Assembly (NCBI RefSeq): GCF_030160395.1
Contig: NZ_BSOG01000004.1
Span: forward strand, 62,001 to 126,000
Source of the DNA: Chitinimonas prasina
GTDB taxonomy: Bacteria; Pseudomonadota; Gammaproteobacteria; Burkholderiales; Chitinimonadaceae
Length of the DNA: 64,000 nt
Reading direction: 5' to 3'
In this document: positions 10,625 through 20,548 of the stretch, one piece after another
How positions within the stretch are numbered: the stretch's first letter is position 1
Layout: each line of letters begins with the position of its first letter
Program-made: the position numbers and the translations under genes
Notes under the pieces: model-generated
Told to the model about the DNA's origin: nothing
What the model saw: only the letters and a program-made list of their open reading frames with translations
The model's database searches: none

Positions 10625-11182
10625 TTATACCGTCAGCAGCTCTTTTTCCTTGTCGGCGAGCTGCTTGTCGATATCGGCGATGTACTTGTCAGTCAGCTTC
10701 TGCACATCGTCGGTACCACGTCGCTCGTCATCTTCCGAAATCAGCTTGTCCTTGACGGCCTTCTTCAGCTGCTCGTTGGCATCGCGCCGCAGGTTACGCA
10801 CAGCCACCCGGCTGTCCTCTGCCTCACCGCGCACGACCTTGATCAGATCACGCCGGCGCTCTTCAGTCAGCGCAGGCATCGGCACACGTACCACGTCACC
10901 CATAGAGGCCGGGTTCAAACCTAGGTCAGAGTCACGGATCGCCTTCTCAATGGCGGCCGCCATCTTTTTTTCAAATGGCGACACCGACAAGGTACGGGCA
11001 TCCATCAGGCCTACACTGGCCACCTGGTTGATGGGGGTGGGGTTGCCGTAGTAGTCCACGGTGATATGGTCCAGCAGGCCTGCGTGGGCCCGACCAGTAC
11101 GCACCTTGGCCAGATTGTTCTTCAGATTTTCCACCGACTTCTGCATCTTGGCTTCGGTGTTCTTTTTCACGTCGGCGATCAT
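10625..11182 (-). CDS. frr: Ribosome recycling factor
   Basis: Splits post-termination ribosomes together with EF-G. 185 residues, the family length, starting [16 protein letters not shown] and containing the conserved [11 protein letters not shown] and LTEERRRDL segments. The reading frame is open 56 codons further upstream, but the ATG at 11180-11182 has AGGAG 9 nt in front and matches the family N-terminus. Unlike the rest of the block, it is separated from pyrH by a 241-nt gap, so it may have its own promoter. Confidence 0.97.
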   Translation of the reverse strand: MIADVKKNTEAKMQKSVENLKNNLAKVRTGRAHAGLLDHITVDYYGNPTPINQVASVGLMDARTLSVSPFEKKMAAAIEKAIRDSDLGLNPASMGDVVRVPMPALTEERRRDLIKVVRGEAEDSRVAVRNLRRDANEQLKKAVKDKLISEDDERRGTDDVQKLTDKYIADIDKQLADKEKELLTV

Positions 11183-11361
11183 GCTTCTCGCTCCTGTGTT
11201 GCTTAGGTTGTCTTGGATAAAAAACGCCGGTCGTATGACCCGCGCAGGGATTCTTTGCCACAAGGTAGGCCACGGTACCGCGACAAATGCGATGTGCGTA
11301 TGCCAAGGTGCGGAGGTGGGGAAATACGGAGCAATCAGGGACGGGCCCAATTGTCACCTCC

Positions 11362-11384
11362 GGCAGAACCCAACGGGTCCTGCC
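11362..11384 (-). other. Hairpin in the pyrH-frr gap
   Basis: GGCAGAACCC (11362-11371) can pair with GGGTCCTGCC (11375-11384), ten pairs including one G-U (on the transcribed strand), with a 3-nt loop. There is no U-tract after it, so it is a weak candidate for a terminator or a processing site. The remainder of the 241-nt gap (11183-11423) shows no reading frame with coding character and no clear promoter consensus. Confidence 0.4.
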
Positions 11385-11423
11385 TGGCGCGACGGGTGGC
11401 ATGCCTATCAGTGCGGCAGCAGA

Positions 11424-12143
11424 TCAGCAGTGTACCAGCGTACCCTCGTCTTCTCCCAGCACCACGCGCTTGAGCGCACCGGCCTTGAAGATGCTGAATA
11501 CGCGGATATTCATGTTCTGGTCACGACACAGCGCCAGCGCCGTCGCATCCATCACCTTGAGGTTCTTGCTGATGGCCTCGTCGAAAGTCAGGGCCGAGTA
11601 TCGCACCGCATCCGGATTCTTCTTCGGATCATCGGTATAAACACCATCAACCTTGGTGGCCTTGAGCACGATATCGGCATTCATTTCCATGCCGCGCAAG
11701 GCTGCGGCCGTATCGGTGGTAAAGAAGGGGTTGCCGGTGCCGGCGCCAAAAATCACCACCTTGCCTTCCTCCAGATACTGAATGGCCTTGGGGCGTATAT
11801 AGGGCTCAGCCACCTGCTGTATGGTCAGCGCCGATTGCACACGGCTGACCAGACCCTGCTGGCGCATGGCATCCTGCAGTGCCATGGCATTCATCACCGT
11901 GGCCAACATGCCCATATAGTCTGCCGTTGCGCGATCCATGCCGGCAGCAGCTGGCGCCACGCCACGGAAGATATTACCGCCGCCTATCACCACAGCTACC
12001 TGTATGCCCAGCTCAGCCACTTCCTTGATCTCGGCAACGATGCGCTCGACCGTAATCCGGTTGATCCCATAACTGTCCTCGCCCATCAGCGCTTCACCCG
12101 AGAGTTTGAGGAGGATGCGTTTATAGATGGGGGACTGGCTCAT
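11424..12143 (-). CDS. pyrH: UMP kinase
   Basis: Phosphorylates UMP to UDP; hexameric, of the amino-acid-kinase fold. Motifs [12 protein letters not shown] (phosphate binding), [11 protein letters not shown] and [13 protein letters not shown] are intact. 239 residues. The frame is open 22 codons upstream, but ATG 12141-12143 has AAAGGTGAG just upstream and fits the family start. It follows tsf after a strong hairpin terminator at 12231-12260, so part of its expression may come from read-through or a promoter in the 136-nt gap. Confidence 0.97.
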   Translation of the reverse strand: MSQSPIYKRILLKLSGEALMGEDSYGINRITVERIVAEIKEVAELGIQVAVVIGGGNIFRGVAPAAAGMDRATADYMGMLATVMNAMALQDAMRQQGLVSRVQSALTIQQVAEPYIRPKAIQYLEEGKVVIFGAGTGNPFFTTDTAAALRGMEMNADIVLKATKVDGVYTDDPKKNPDAVRYSALTFDEAISKNLKVMDATALALCRDQNMNIRVFSIFKAGALKRVVLGEDEGTLVHC

Positions 12144-12230
12144 GGGCTCACCTTTTATGATGTGGAGAAATCGCTTCTTTGTAGCAGCCGCACGGCAAAA
12201 AGTTCGCACAATGCGTACGCTACTTGCAAA

Positions 12231-12260
12231 ACAACCGCCCGGGTCACCCCGGACGGTTGT
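12231..12260 (-). terminator. Hairpin terminator after tsf
   Basis: ACAACCG-c-CCGGG-tcac-CCCGG-a-CGGTTGT forms a 12-pair stem with one mismatch. On the minus strand it lies 20 nt beyond the tsf stop and is followed by a short T-run (TTTTGC). It is expected to terminate, at least partly, transcription of rpsB-tsf before pyrH. Confidence 0.75.
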
Positions 12261-12279
12261 CTGATATTACGGGTACAGC

Positions 12280-13152
12280 TTATACCTTGGCGGCAGCGGC
12301 AACTTCGGCAGCGAAGTCGACAACCTTCTTCTCAATGCCTTCACCCACAACATACATGGTGAATGCGGTCACGCTGGCATTGTTGGCCTTCAGCAGTTGC
12401 TCGACCGACAGCTTGTCGTCCTTGACGAAGGGCTGGCTCAGCAGAGTGACATCCTTCAGGAACTTCTGCACGGTGCCTTCGGCGATCTTTTCCAGCATGG
12501 CTTCCGGCTTGCCGGCTTCCTTGGCGCGCTCGATGGCAACGCGGCGCTCGGTAGCGATCAGTTCGGCATCAACGCCCGAGGCATCCAGCGACTTCGGCTT
12601 GCAAGCAGCGATATGCATGGCAATGTCCTTGCCCAGCACGGCGTCGCCACCGGTCATATCGACCACAACACCGATCTTGGAGCCGTGCAGATAGGTAGCC
12701 AGCTGACCCTGGGTCTCGAAACGCACGAAGCGGCGAACGTTGATGTTCTCACCCAGCTTGGCGATGATGGCCTTGCGCAGTTCTTCCACGGTCTCGCCCG
12801 AAGCGGTCTTGACCGCGCCCAGGGCTTCCACGTCGGCAGGGTTGCCCGCAACGATGGCTTCTGCAGCTGCCTGAGCAAACGCCAGGAAGCCCGCATCCTT
12901 GCCAACGAAGTCGGTTTCACAGTTCACTTCGGCCAGGGCGCCGATATTGCCTTGCACGAAAGCAGCCACGGTGCCTTCAGCAGCGGTACGACCAGCAACC
13001 TTGGAAGCCTTGTTGCCGCTCTTGATGCGCAGCGCTTCTTCAGCTGCCTTCAGGTCGCCATCAGCTTCAACCAGTGCCTTCTTGCAATCCATCATGCCCA
13101 GGCCGGTCATTTCGCGCAGCTCGGCAACCATCTTTGCGGTGATTTCCGCCAT
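12280..13152 (-). CDS. tsf: Translation elongation factor Ts
   Basis: Guanine-nucleotide exchange factor for EF-Tu. 290 residues. The N-terminal UBA-like domain ([20 protein letters not shown]) is followed by the two core-domain repeats, with [10 protein letters not shown] as the Tu-contact motif. A GGAGTACC stretch precedes the ATG. It lies downstream of rpsB, from which it is separated by a symmetric hairpin. Confidence 0.98.
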   Translation of the reverse strand: MAEITAKMVAELREMTGLGMMDCKKALVEADGDLKAAEEALRIKSGNKASKVAGRTAAEGTVAAFVQGNIGALAEVNCETDFVGKDAGFLAFAQAAAEAIVAGNPADVEALGAVKTASGETVEELRKAIIAKLGENINVRRFVRFETQGQLATYLHGSKIGVVVDMTGGDAVLGKDIAMHIAACKPKSLDASGVDAELIATERRVAIERAKEAGKPEAMLEKIAEGTVQKFLKDVTLLSQPFVKDDKLSVEQLLKANNASVTAFTMYVVGEGIEKKVVDFAAEVAAAAKV

Positions 13153-13194
13153 GTTGGTACTCCTTGATCGTTCGATATTCGGTATTGATTTAAC

Positions 13195-13220
13195 AAAAAG
13201 GGGCTTGTATGCCCCTTTTT
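13195..13220 (-). terminator. rpsB-tsf intergenic terminator/attenuator
   Basis: AAAAAGGGGC-ttgtat-GCCCCTTTTT is a perfect 10-pair inverted repeat ending in a T-tract in both directions. It lies 24 nt after the rpsB stop. In enterobacteria a partial terminator between rpsB and tsf sets the ratio of S2 to EF-Ts; by position this hairpin probably does the same here (inference). Confidence 0.8.
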
Positions 13221-13243
13221 GCTGACTTCATGTGACAGAGCGA

Positions 13244-13966
13244 TTAAGCAGCTTGTGCTTCGCTACCGGCGGCAATGATTTCCTGAATGGCCAGGGCACG
13301 GCCTTCAAGGATGGCATCAGCCACGCCACGGGCATACAGGCGAATCGCACGGGCGGAGTCATCGTTACCCGGGATCACGTAATCAATGCCTTCAGGCGAG
13401 TTGTTGGTATCAACCACACCGATGACGGGGATGCCCAGCTTCTGGGCTTCCACGATGGCGCCCTTCTGGTAGCCAACGTCGATCACGAAGATGGCATCTG
13501 GCAGACCGTTCATGTCCTTGATACCACCCAGCGAGGTTTCCAGCTTCTCGACTTCGCGCTGCAGCATCAGCTGCTCTTTCTTGGAGTAACCGTTGTTGGC
13601 ATCAGCCAGGGTCACTTGCAGCTCGTTCAGGCGCTTGATGGATTGCTTGACCGTCTTGTAGTTGGTCAGCATGCCGCCCAGCCAGCGGTGATCAACGAAC
13701 GGGGTGCCAGCACGCAGGGCTTCTTCGCGAACGATCTCGCGAGCCTGGCGCTTGGTACCGACGAACATGATCGAACCCTTGTTGGCGGTGAGGCGACGCA
13801 CGTAGGCCAGTGCGTTTTCGAACATCGGCAACGTCTTTTCGAGGTTGACGATATGAATCTTGTTGCGGTGACCGAAGATGAACGGAGCCATCTTGGGGTT
13901 CCAGTAACGGGTCTGGTGGCCGAAGTGAACACCGGCTTCCAGCATTTCGCGCATGCTGACGGACAT
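13244..13966 (-). CDS. rpsB: 30S ribosomal protein S2
   Basis: Small-subunit ribosomal protein. 240 residues starting [18 protein letters not shown]; contains the family signature [10 protein letters not shown] and the [11 protein letters not shown] segment. An ATG six codons upstream is in frame, but the ATG at 13964-13966 has GGAG 8 nt ahead and matches the family start. It is the first gene of the 14-kb minus-strand block and has a good sigma-70 promoter about 120 nt upstream. Confidence 0.98.
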   Translation of the reverse strand: MSVSMREMLEAGVHFGHQTRYWNPKMAPFIFGHRNKIHIVNLEKTLPMFENALAYVRRLTANKGSIMFVGTKRQAREIVREEALRAGTPFVDHRWLGGMLTNYKTVKQSIKRLNELQVTLADANNGYSKKEQLMLQREVEKLETSLGGIKDMNGLPDAIFVIDVGYQKGAIVEAQKLGIPVIGVVDTNNSPEGIDYVIPGNDDSARAIRLYARGVADAILEGRALAIQEIIAAGSEAQAA

Positions 13967-14087
13967 AGGGTAACTCCAATGCAAGGGTTATGGACTTACC
14001 GCCCGCGACCGACACATCGTCCGGAGACGGATGCACCCTGGCTTGCGCGGACGGGTAAATTCTCTTCCCGGATTTGGGAAGCCAGCG

Positions 14088-14117
14088 ATTATAGACACAA
14101 AACCCTGTTTCCCTCAA
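14088..14117 (-). promoter_or_regulatory. Sigma-70 promoter of rpsB
   Basis: On the minus strand TTGAGG (14112-14117) and a perfect TATAAT (14088-14093) are separated by 18 nt. The leader to the rpsB ATG is about 115 nt and contains a CTTCCC-aaatcc-GGGAAG hairpin just after the expected start site and a GC-rich stretch near the gene; rpsB leaders are known S2 autoregulation sites in other bacteria, so this leader may serve that role. Confidence 0.75.
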
Positions 14118-14197
14118 GCCGCACCGGCATTTACTCCCGCCAGCCACCTTCCAGACACCTTGAACACCTGCCTGGTTGAAATGGCGTTGCACGGCAT

Positions 14198-14983
14198 TCA
14201 GGGCCGACAATACTCGGCCCCTGCCGCCTCACACACCCTTGCAGCACGCGCAGCAAGGGCCTGCGCCGTTGGGTCGGCGCGCAGGGCAGCCAGTTCGGCT
14301 AAGGCCCGCAGATCTGCAGCGATGCCGCCAGGGCGGGCCAGCTGCTTGTCCAACTGCAAAGCCGCCTCCAGCGCTTGCGTAGCCGCAGGCCAGTCCTGCA
14401 GGCGCATGGCCGCCTGCCCCTGCAGGCGCAGGGCATTGGCACGCTCACCACTGGCAGGTCCGGCCATAGTGAGTGCCGCGGCAGCATGTTGCCGCGCCCC
14501 CAGCCAATCACCAGCAACCCAGGCAGCGCGGGCGCGTAGATTGGCCATGGCAGCCCTGAGCTCGGCATCCTGGCCAGCATCCCGTTCCGCTGCATCCAGC
14601 AAACGACCGGCTGTCGCCCAGGCTCCCTGATCGGCCTTTAACAGGGCCAACTGATAACGCGCCTCTGCCTGCTGAGCCACTGGGTACACCCCTTCTTGCA
14701 ACAGGCCATCGAGCAGGCGCGTGGCCTCGTCCTGGCGACCCAGGCGGTGTAGCGCCTGGGCCTGGCCCAGCGCGGCAATGGCAACGCCCTGCCCATCATC
14801 CAAGGCCAAATGCCGACGCGCCGCCTCTTGCCACAGCTGCGCAGCAACGCTCCACTTGCCCTCTCCACTGGCACGTGCGGCGACCTGGCTGGCGGTCTCT
14901 GCCTGCTTGCGCATGGCCGGCTGCGTGGGGCCGCTGGCACAGGCGGTCAGCAACAGCGCCAAGATCATCCATCCGTGTTTCAT
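14198..14983 (-). CDS. TPR-like lipoprotein of the MCE transporter operon
   Basis: 261 residues. A lipoprotein signal ends in the lipobox LLTAC (lipidated Cys15), so the protein should be anchored in the periplasm or outer membrane. The rest is a run of Ala/Leu-rich helix pairs of about 34 residues each, in the style of tetratricopeptide repeats (for example VAAQLWQEAARRH, QDEATRLLDGLLQEG, WPAATQALEAALQLD), and ends AEYCRP. It overlaps the MCE gene by 4 nt (ATGA), so it belongs to that operon. It does not resemble the MlaC or PqiC accessory proteins; a docking or scaffold role is inference. Confidence 0.75.
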   Translation of the reverse strand: MKHGWMILALLLTACASGPTQPAMRKQAETASQVAARASGEGKWSVAAQLWQEAARRHLALDDGQGVAIAALGQAQALHRLGRQDEATRLLDGLLQEGVYPVAQQAEARYQLALLKADQGAWATAGRLLDAAERDAGQDAELRAAMANLRARAAWVAGDWLGARQHAAAALTMAGPASGERANALRLQGQAAMRLQDWPAATQALEAALQLDKQLARPGGIAADLRALAELAALRADPTAQALAARAARVCEAAGAEYCRP

Positions 14984-15942
14984 GGCGCCACCCCCTGACT
15001 ATCGCTACGTGGTGGCTGGCTCGTGGGCGGCGTGATCAGCTTGTTCAAAGGCCACGCCCCCGTTACCGCATCGATGGTTTCATTGCCCTTGCGCGAGAGC
15101 TCCCGCCCTTCGTGCACCAGCCCCACCGCGTCCGGCCCTATCTGTTTCACCAGCTGATTGGTGGCATTCCCCGCCGCTTCCAGATGGCCCAGGGTACGGT
15201 CAGCCTTATCCAGCAAACCAGGCATGCGCTGCTCTATCTGCTGCAACGACGCATCCGCGCGCTCCAGCGCCTGCCGCGTAGTAGCCAAGGTCGCCGGCAC
15301 CTCCTTGCCGGTGAGCTGGTTGACGCTGATCAGCACCTGATCCAGGTTGTTACGCGTCTCGTTCAGGCCGGCCGAGAAAGTACGCAGATTCTTCAGGGTT
15401 TGGTGCAGATCCCCCTGCGGGTCGTTCACCCGTTGAATCATGGTCTCCACCTCATTGATAACCGGCATGGCCCGATCACGCACCTCGCGCATGATTTCGT
15501 CCAGGCTCTTGGCCGGCACAAACTCCAACTCCGCATCGCGCTCTACCGGCGGCGCGGTGGCGCTACCAATACCTACATCGATATAACCATCGCCGATCAA
15601 GCCATCCTTAGCGATGCGCCCCACCGAATCAGGCTTGATCAGGCGCAGATGCCTGTCCTCCACCAGAACCGAGATACGCACCCGGCTGACCGGCCCATTG
15701 GCATCCAGGCTCAGATCAGTCACCTCGCCTATCTTGAAGCCAGAAAACTTCACCGCCATCCCCAGCTTTAGATCATTGCCGCTGTCGCTGATAAAGCTGA
15801 TCGGTGTCTTGGCCTCGAAATAGCCCTGCTTGATGGCCAGAAACAGCAGAATGGCCGCCGAGCTGATCAAGGCAGCCAGCCCGAATAAAGCCAGCTTCCA
15901 GGGTAGCGCACGAAAGCGCGGGTCATTGTCACGCAGCAGCAT
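14980..15942 (-). CDS. MCE-domain (MlaD family) transporter protein
   Basis: 320 residues. A short cytoplasmic N-terminus, one membrane helix (about residues 17-37), then an MCE domain (about 46-125, with SDSGNDLKLGMAVKFSGFKIG and IAKDGLIGDGYIDVGIG) and a long helical region (about 150-290, repeated LEEAD/QQIE-like heptads) that could form a channel needle or tube across the periplasm as in other MCE proteins. It overlaps the upstream ATPase-like gene by one base and the downstream lipoprotein by 4 nt. Likely job: binding and moving lipid between membranes with the MlaE-like permease. Confidence 0.88.
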   Translation of the reverse strand: MLLRDNDPRFRALPWKLALFGLAALISSAAILLFLAIKQGYFEAKTPISFISDSGNDLKLGMAVKFSGFKIGEVTDLSLDANGPVSRVRISVLVEDRHLRLIKPDSVGRIAKDGLIGDGYIDVGIGSATAPPVERDAELEFVPAKSLDEIMREVRDRAMPVINEVETMIQRVNDPQGDLHQTLKNLRTFSAGLNETRNNLDQVLISVNQLTGKEVPATLATTRQALERADASLQQIEQRMPGLLDKADRTLGHLEAAGNATNQLVKQIGPDAVGLVHEGRELSRKGNETIDAVTGAWPLNKLITPPTSQPPRSDSQGVAP

Positions 15943-16493
15943 CAGGATGCTTCCCGGTTGTCATCATCAGTAAATCCCCAGCAGGCAGCAGGCCGGCGGC
16001 CGCCCAGCACCAGCCAGGCACTATGCGGGCAATGCTCGGCAAACAGCCCAGCCAGATTCAGTGCATCCACCTCCTCCAGCTTGCTGAACCACTCGCTCTC
16101 AGCCAGCAACAGCGCCGGCCTGGCCAATAAGGCGCGCAAGCCACAGGTCAATCGGCGCAGTCTTGGCGTCAGACTGCCGGCCGGCGCTGCAGCAAAGGCC
16201 GCGCGTTCCGGTATCGACATCGCCAAACCATCCAGCAATCGCTGGAACAATGCCTCCTCCGCCATGGCCGGAGTCTTCCCAAAATAACTTAGCGGCAACA
16301 GGCAGTTCTCCCAAACGCGCAGATTGGCCACCAACCCGCCCTCGCTAGGCAGCCAGCCACGCGGGCCCGCCACCGTCGCCGCCGCAGTATCGAATAACTG
16401 TTCACGCTCATGCCCCGACACCGGCAACCACAGCCGCCCGCCGGACTGGAGGTGAACAGCCCCACCCTCATATGTCAGGCTGAGCAGACTCAT
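15942..16493 (-). CDS. Degenerate ABC ATPase-like protein of the MCE system
   Basis: 183 residues, versus about 260 for MlaF-type ATPases. The ABC order is still recognisable: a Q-loop-like region with GGLVANLRVWENCLLPLSYFG (residues 52-72), a signature-like region SLTPRLRRLTCGLRALLARP (107-126), a Walker B-like strand ALLLAESEWF (127-136), and an H-loop-like strand LVLGGR (161-166). However there is no Walker A, LSGG has become LTPR, the Walker B Asp-Glu pair is not preserved and the H-loop His is absent. The gene overlaps its neighbours on both sides. I infer a structural pseudo-ATPase that holds the place of MlaF; a fast-evolving remnant is the alternative. Confidence 0.7.
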   Translation of the reverse strand: MSLLSLTYEGGAVHLQSGGRLWLPVSGHEREQLFDTAAATVAGPRGWLPSEGGLVANLRVWENCLLPLSYFGKTPAMAEEALFQRLLDGLAMSIPERAAFAAAPAGSLTPRLRRLTCGLRALLARPALLLAESEWFSKLEEVDALNLAGLFAEHCPHSAWLVLGGRRPAACWGFTDDDNREAS

Positions 16494-17200
16494 GCGTAAT
16501 ACCTCACCACAATGAATACCAGGTCCAGCGCAAACACCGTCAACAAGGCACGTATCACCGCGCTGGAGGCAGCAATGGGAACATCGGTGCCGCTATGCCC
16601 CCCCGCCAGGCCGCGCGCGCAGGCAACAGCGGCGATCGCCGCGCCAAACGTCACTCCCTTGGCCAGGCATTGCAACAAGGTAGCTGGCGGCAAGACCAAC
16701 GCCAGCCGCGTCAACTCCTGCAGCCATCCAAAGCCCGCCACCGCGATGGCTCCGGTAACCAGCGAAGCCGCAGCGAAGTAGAAGGTGAGTACGCCACAGG
16801 CCAGCATCATGCCCAGCACCCGAGGCATGACCAGGTACAGATGGATGCTTACCCCCATCCGGCTCAGACTGGTCAGCTCGCCATGAAAACGCATCAGTGC
16901 CAGTTCGCTGGCCATGGCTGAACTGGAACGTGCTGTCAGGAGGATGGCTGTCAGCATGGGTGCCAGCTCCCCCATGGTAATGGTAGCCAGTAATTGCAGG
17001 CTGCCCTCGCCGCTCTGGCCTATCTGGTAATGCAGTTGCGCCACCACTATGCCACCCACGGCCACGCCCACAAACAGCAGCAGCGGCAGCGCCTCAATAC
17101 CGCAGAAGTACAATTGCTTCATTAAAACCCGCCGCACCGGCCAATAGCGCAAGGCCGGCAAGCCGCGCAGGCTAGCCCAGAGCAGGCCCGCGCTACTCAT
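16490..17200 (-). CDS. mlaE: MlaE-family ABC permease
   Basis: 236 residues with five or six membrane segments. Contains the MlaE core: GIEALPLLLFVGVAVGGIVVAQ, then GELAPMLTAILLTARSSSAMASELALM, and the C-terminal permease segment. It is the first gene of a four-gene operon (permease, ATPase-like, MCE, lipoprotein) read leftwards and divergent from trxB, with ATGA overlap to the next gene. The symbol denotes family only; the operon is not the full mlaFEDCB set. Confidence 0.88.
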   Translation of the reverse strand: MSSAGLLWASLRGLPALRYWPVRRVLMKQLYFCGIEALPLLLFVGVAVGGIVVAQLHYQIGQSGEGSLQLLATITMGELAPMLTAILLTARSSSAMASELALMRFHGELTSLSRMGVSIHLYLVMPRVLGMMLACGVLTFYFAAASLVTGAIAVAGFGWLQELTRLALVLPPATLLQCLAKGVTFGAAIAAVACARGLAGGHSGTDVPIAASSAVIRALLTVFALDLVFIVVRYYA

Positions 17201-17241
17201 GCCACACCCCGTGGAACACGGTGGGCTATCGGATATATTGA

Positions 17242-18306
<1,065 letters not shown>

Positions 18307-18320
18307 GCCTCACGCTTGCA

Positions 18321-18347
18321 ACAAGGCCGCCTGCGAGGCGGCCTTGT
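18321..18347 (+). terminator. Hairpin after trxB
   Basis: ACAAGGCCGCC-tgcga-GGCGGCCTTGT is a perfect 11-pair stem 15 nt after the trxB stop. The tail (CGTTTGTA) is only weakly T-rich, so termination may be partial before the smr gene. Confidence 0.65.
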
Positions 18348-18371
18348 CGTTTGTAGCAGGTAAAATACCGC

Positions 18372-19004
18372 ATGGCCCGCCCCAAGACCCTACTTGCCGA
18401 CCAACTCAAGCCGCTCGCCCGCACCCTCAAGGCAGCGAAAGCACGGCCTGTAGGCCAGCCTGCTAAACCGGTTGTCGAGGACGAGGCGGCGCTGTTCCGC
18501 AAAGCCGTGGCGGATGTCCAACCGCTGAAACACCCTTTGCCTTTCCTCCACCCCAGCCCGGCAGCCTCTCCCTGGCCGCAGCAACATCTGCACGACGAAG
18601 GACTGGTCATGCACGATGCCATGACGGACTTCTGGCCCTGGGACGAAATTGAAAGCGGCGAGGAGCTGCTCTACCTGCGATCGGGCCAGAAGCTGGACAC
18701 CATGAAGAAGCTACGGCGCGGTCATTGGGTGGTACAAGGGCATCTGGATCTACATGGACTCAATACTGATGAAGCCCGCGCCGCCGTCGGCGCCTTTGTG
18801 CACGACTGTGTGCAGCAGGACAGGCGCTGCGTCCGCATCGTCCATGGCAAAGGTCTAGGCTCCAGGAACAAGGAGCCCGTATTGAAGAACAAGCTGCGCA
18901 ACTGGCTGGTACAACGGGAGGAAGTACAGGCCTTCTGCCAGGCACGGCAAGTGGACGGCGGTGCCGGTGCCGTGATCGTACTGCTGCGCGGCCGCAAGCG
19001 CTAA
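18372..19004 (+). CDS. Smr-domain protein (putative endonuclease)
   Basis: 210 residues. A charged, flexible N-terminal half is followed by a C-terminal Smr domain with the two hallmark motifs LDLHGLNTDEAR (about residue 125) and HGKGLGS (about 157), and a closing GGAGAVIVLLRGRKR. Smr domains are nucleases; the SmrA/SmrB group cuts mRNA at collided ribosomes or nicks DNA. The layout fits this SmrA/SmrB group, and I do not go further in naming it. Confidence 0.88.
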   Translation: MARPKTLLADQLKPLARTLKAAKARPVGQPAKPVVEDEAALFRKAVADVQPLKHPLPFLHPSPAASPWPQQHLHDEGLVMHDAMTDFWPWDEIESGEELLYLRSGQKLDTMKKLRRGHWVVQGHLDLHGLNTDEARAAVGAFVHDCVQQDRRCVRIVHGKGLGSRNKEPVLKNKLRNWLVQREEVQAFCQARQVDGGAGAVIVLLRGRKR

Positions 19005-19030
19005 GCCAACCCATCACCGCCCAGGCTGGG

Positions 19031-19432
19031 CTAGACCAACCGCAACGCCATCACGAACAGGGCGATCACACTCAACAGCCCCACCACCCAGCTCAAGGAG
19101 CGTGCACGGGGCAAATCCGCCAGATAGCAGACGCCATGCAGAATGCGCGCCACAATAAATACCACGGCCGCGATATTCACCTGCGCCGCCGGCACCCCCG
19201 CCTGCACCGCTATCAGCACGGCGACAGCGAATGCCGGCAATGCCTCGAAGGCATTCTGATGTGCCCCTACCGCCCTTGCGGCACGCCCATCCATCTGCGC
19301 TTGCTGCAACCGGGGAGTGTGATTGTTGTAGCGCAGCTTGCTGCCATCGGGCTGGCGGCCGAATTTGGCAAAGCAGATCCACACATAGGGCAGCAATACG
19401 GCAATCAGAATGCAGCTGTAAGCCAGGGACAT
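19031..19432 (-). CDS. MAPEG-family membrane protein
   Basis: 133 residues with four hydrophobic segments. The conserved segment RAVGAHQNAFEALPAFAVAV, with the Arg-x-x-x-x-His-Gln-Asn-x-x-Glu pattern, identifies the MAPEG (eicosanoid/glutathione metabolism) family. Bacterial members are mostly of unknown function. Start at 19430-19432 has GGAGAG ahead; an upstream in-frame ATG at 19477 would prepend a non-family stretch. Convergent with the smr gene and divergent from ilvE. Confidence 0.88.
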   Translation of the reverse strand: MSLAYSCILIAVLLPYVWICFAKFGRQPDGSKLRYNNHTPRLQQAQMDGRAARAVGAHQNAFEALPAFAVAVLIAVQAGVPAAQVNIAAVVFIVARILHGVCYLADLPRARSLSWVVGLLSVIALFVMALRLV

Positions 19433-19560
19433 AGCACGCCTCTCCATGATTAATGGGCCTGATATTACGCCATGCATGGAGCGCAGTGAGTGAAACCGCT
19501 AAAATGCTATCTTTGGCTGCAAACACCTGCCTGCGGCAGCACGACTTGAGGAGAACAAGC

Positions 19561-20481
19561 ATGTCCATGTCCGATCGCGACGGCGTCATCTGGTATGACG
19601 GCAAACTGGTGGATTGGCGCGACGCCAATACCCATGTGCTGACGCATACCCTGCACTATGGCCTAGGGGTTTTTGAGGGCGTGCGCGCCTACGAAACCAG
19701 CAAGGGCCCGGCAATTTTCCGCCTGCAGGATCATACCGACCGCCTGTTCAACTCGGCCAAGATCCTCGGCATGACCCTGCCCTACAGCAAGGATGAGATC
19801 AACGAGGCCCACAAGCAGGTGGTGCGCGAAAACAAGCTCAAGTCGTGCTATTTCCGTCCCATGGCCTTTTATGGCTCAGGCAAGCTGGGTATTGCGCCAC
19901 CGCTGGGCGACGTACATGTGATCGTGGCGGCCTGGCCCTGGGGCGCCTATCTGGGTGCCGACGGCCTGGAGAAAGGCATACGGGTCAAGACCTCGTCCTT
20001 CACCCGCCATCATGTCAACGTCACCATGTGCAAGGCCAAGGCCAATGGCAACTACATGAACTCCATCCTGGCCAATACCGAAGCCGTGCGCGACGGTTAC
20101 GAAGAGGCCCTGCTGCTGGACGTGGACGGCTATGTAGCCGAAGGCTCGGGCGAGAACATATTCGTTATCCGCAAGGGCAAGATCTACACGCCCGACCTGA
20201 CTTCCTGTCTGGCCGGCATTACCCGCGACAGCATTTTCCAGCTGGCAGCCGAGCACGGCTACGAAGTCATCGAAAAACGCATTACCCGCGACGAGCTCTA
20301 TATCGCCGACGAAGCCTTCTTTACCGGCACGGCCGCCGAAATCACCCCCATACGCGAGCTGGATGGCCGCACCATAGGCGAAGGCAGCCGTGGGCCTATC
20401 ACCACCCAGTTGCAGGCAGCCTACTTCGCGGCCGTCAAAGGCGAATCCGCCAAGCACCACGACTGGCTGAGCTGGGTCTGA
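19561..20481 (+). CDS. ilvE: Branched-chain amino acid aminotransferase
   Basis: PLP enzyme for the last step of valine, leucine and isoleucine synthesis and the first step of their breakdown. 306 residues, fold-type IV. PLP lysine is Lys160 in CKAKANGNYMNS; EGSGENIF and FFTGTAAEITPI are also conserved. The start ATG has GAGGAGAAC in front; the frame is open 36 codons further up without a ribosome site. The CHCC zinc-finger gene and waaF follow in the same direction. Confidence 0.96.
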   Translation: MSMSDRDGVIWYDGKLVDWRDANTHVLTHTLHYGLGVFEGVRAYETSKGPAIFRLQDHTDRLFNSAKILGMTLPYSKDEINEAHKQVVRENKLKSCYFRPMAFYGSGKLGIAPPLGDVHVIVAAWPWGAYLGADGLEKGIRVKTSSFTRHHVNVTMCKAKANGNYMNSILANTEAVRDGYEEALLLDVDGYVAEGSGENIFVIRKGKIYTPDLTSCLAGITRDSIFQLAAEHGYEVIEKRITRDELYIADEAFFTGTAAEITPIRELDGRTIGEGSRGPITTQLQAAYFAAVKGESAKHHDWLSWV

Positions 20482-20548
20482 TCAACCACACCCGATATCC
20501 ACTCCCGGCTGCCAACAGCGGCCGGGCGGTACGCAAAAAGGAAGCACC

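Noticed and set aside
11061-12362. 433-codon plus-strand frame across frr, the gap and pyrH
   Set aside because: Spans two conserved genes antisense and has no family features; it does not explain the 241-nt gap.
13195-13220. Possible CRISPR or repeat unit in the rpsB-tsf gap
   Set aside because: A single symmetric hairpin with T-tracts is better explained as a terminator/attenuator; no array of repeats exists anywhere in the window.
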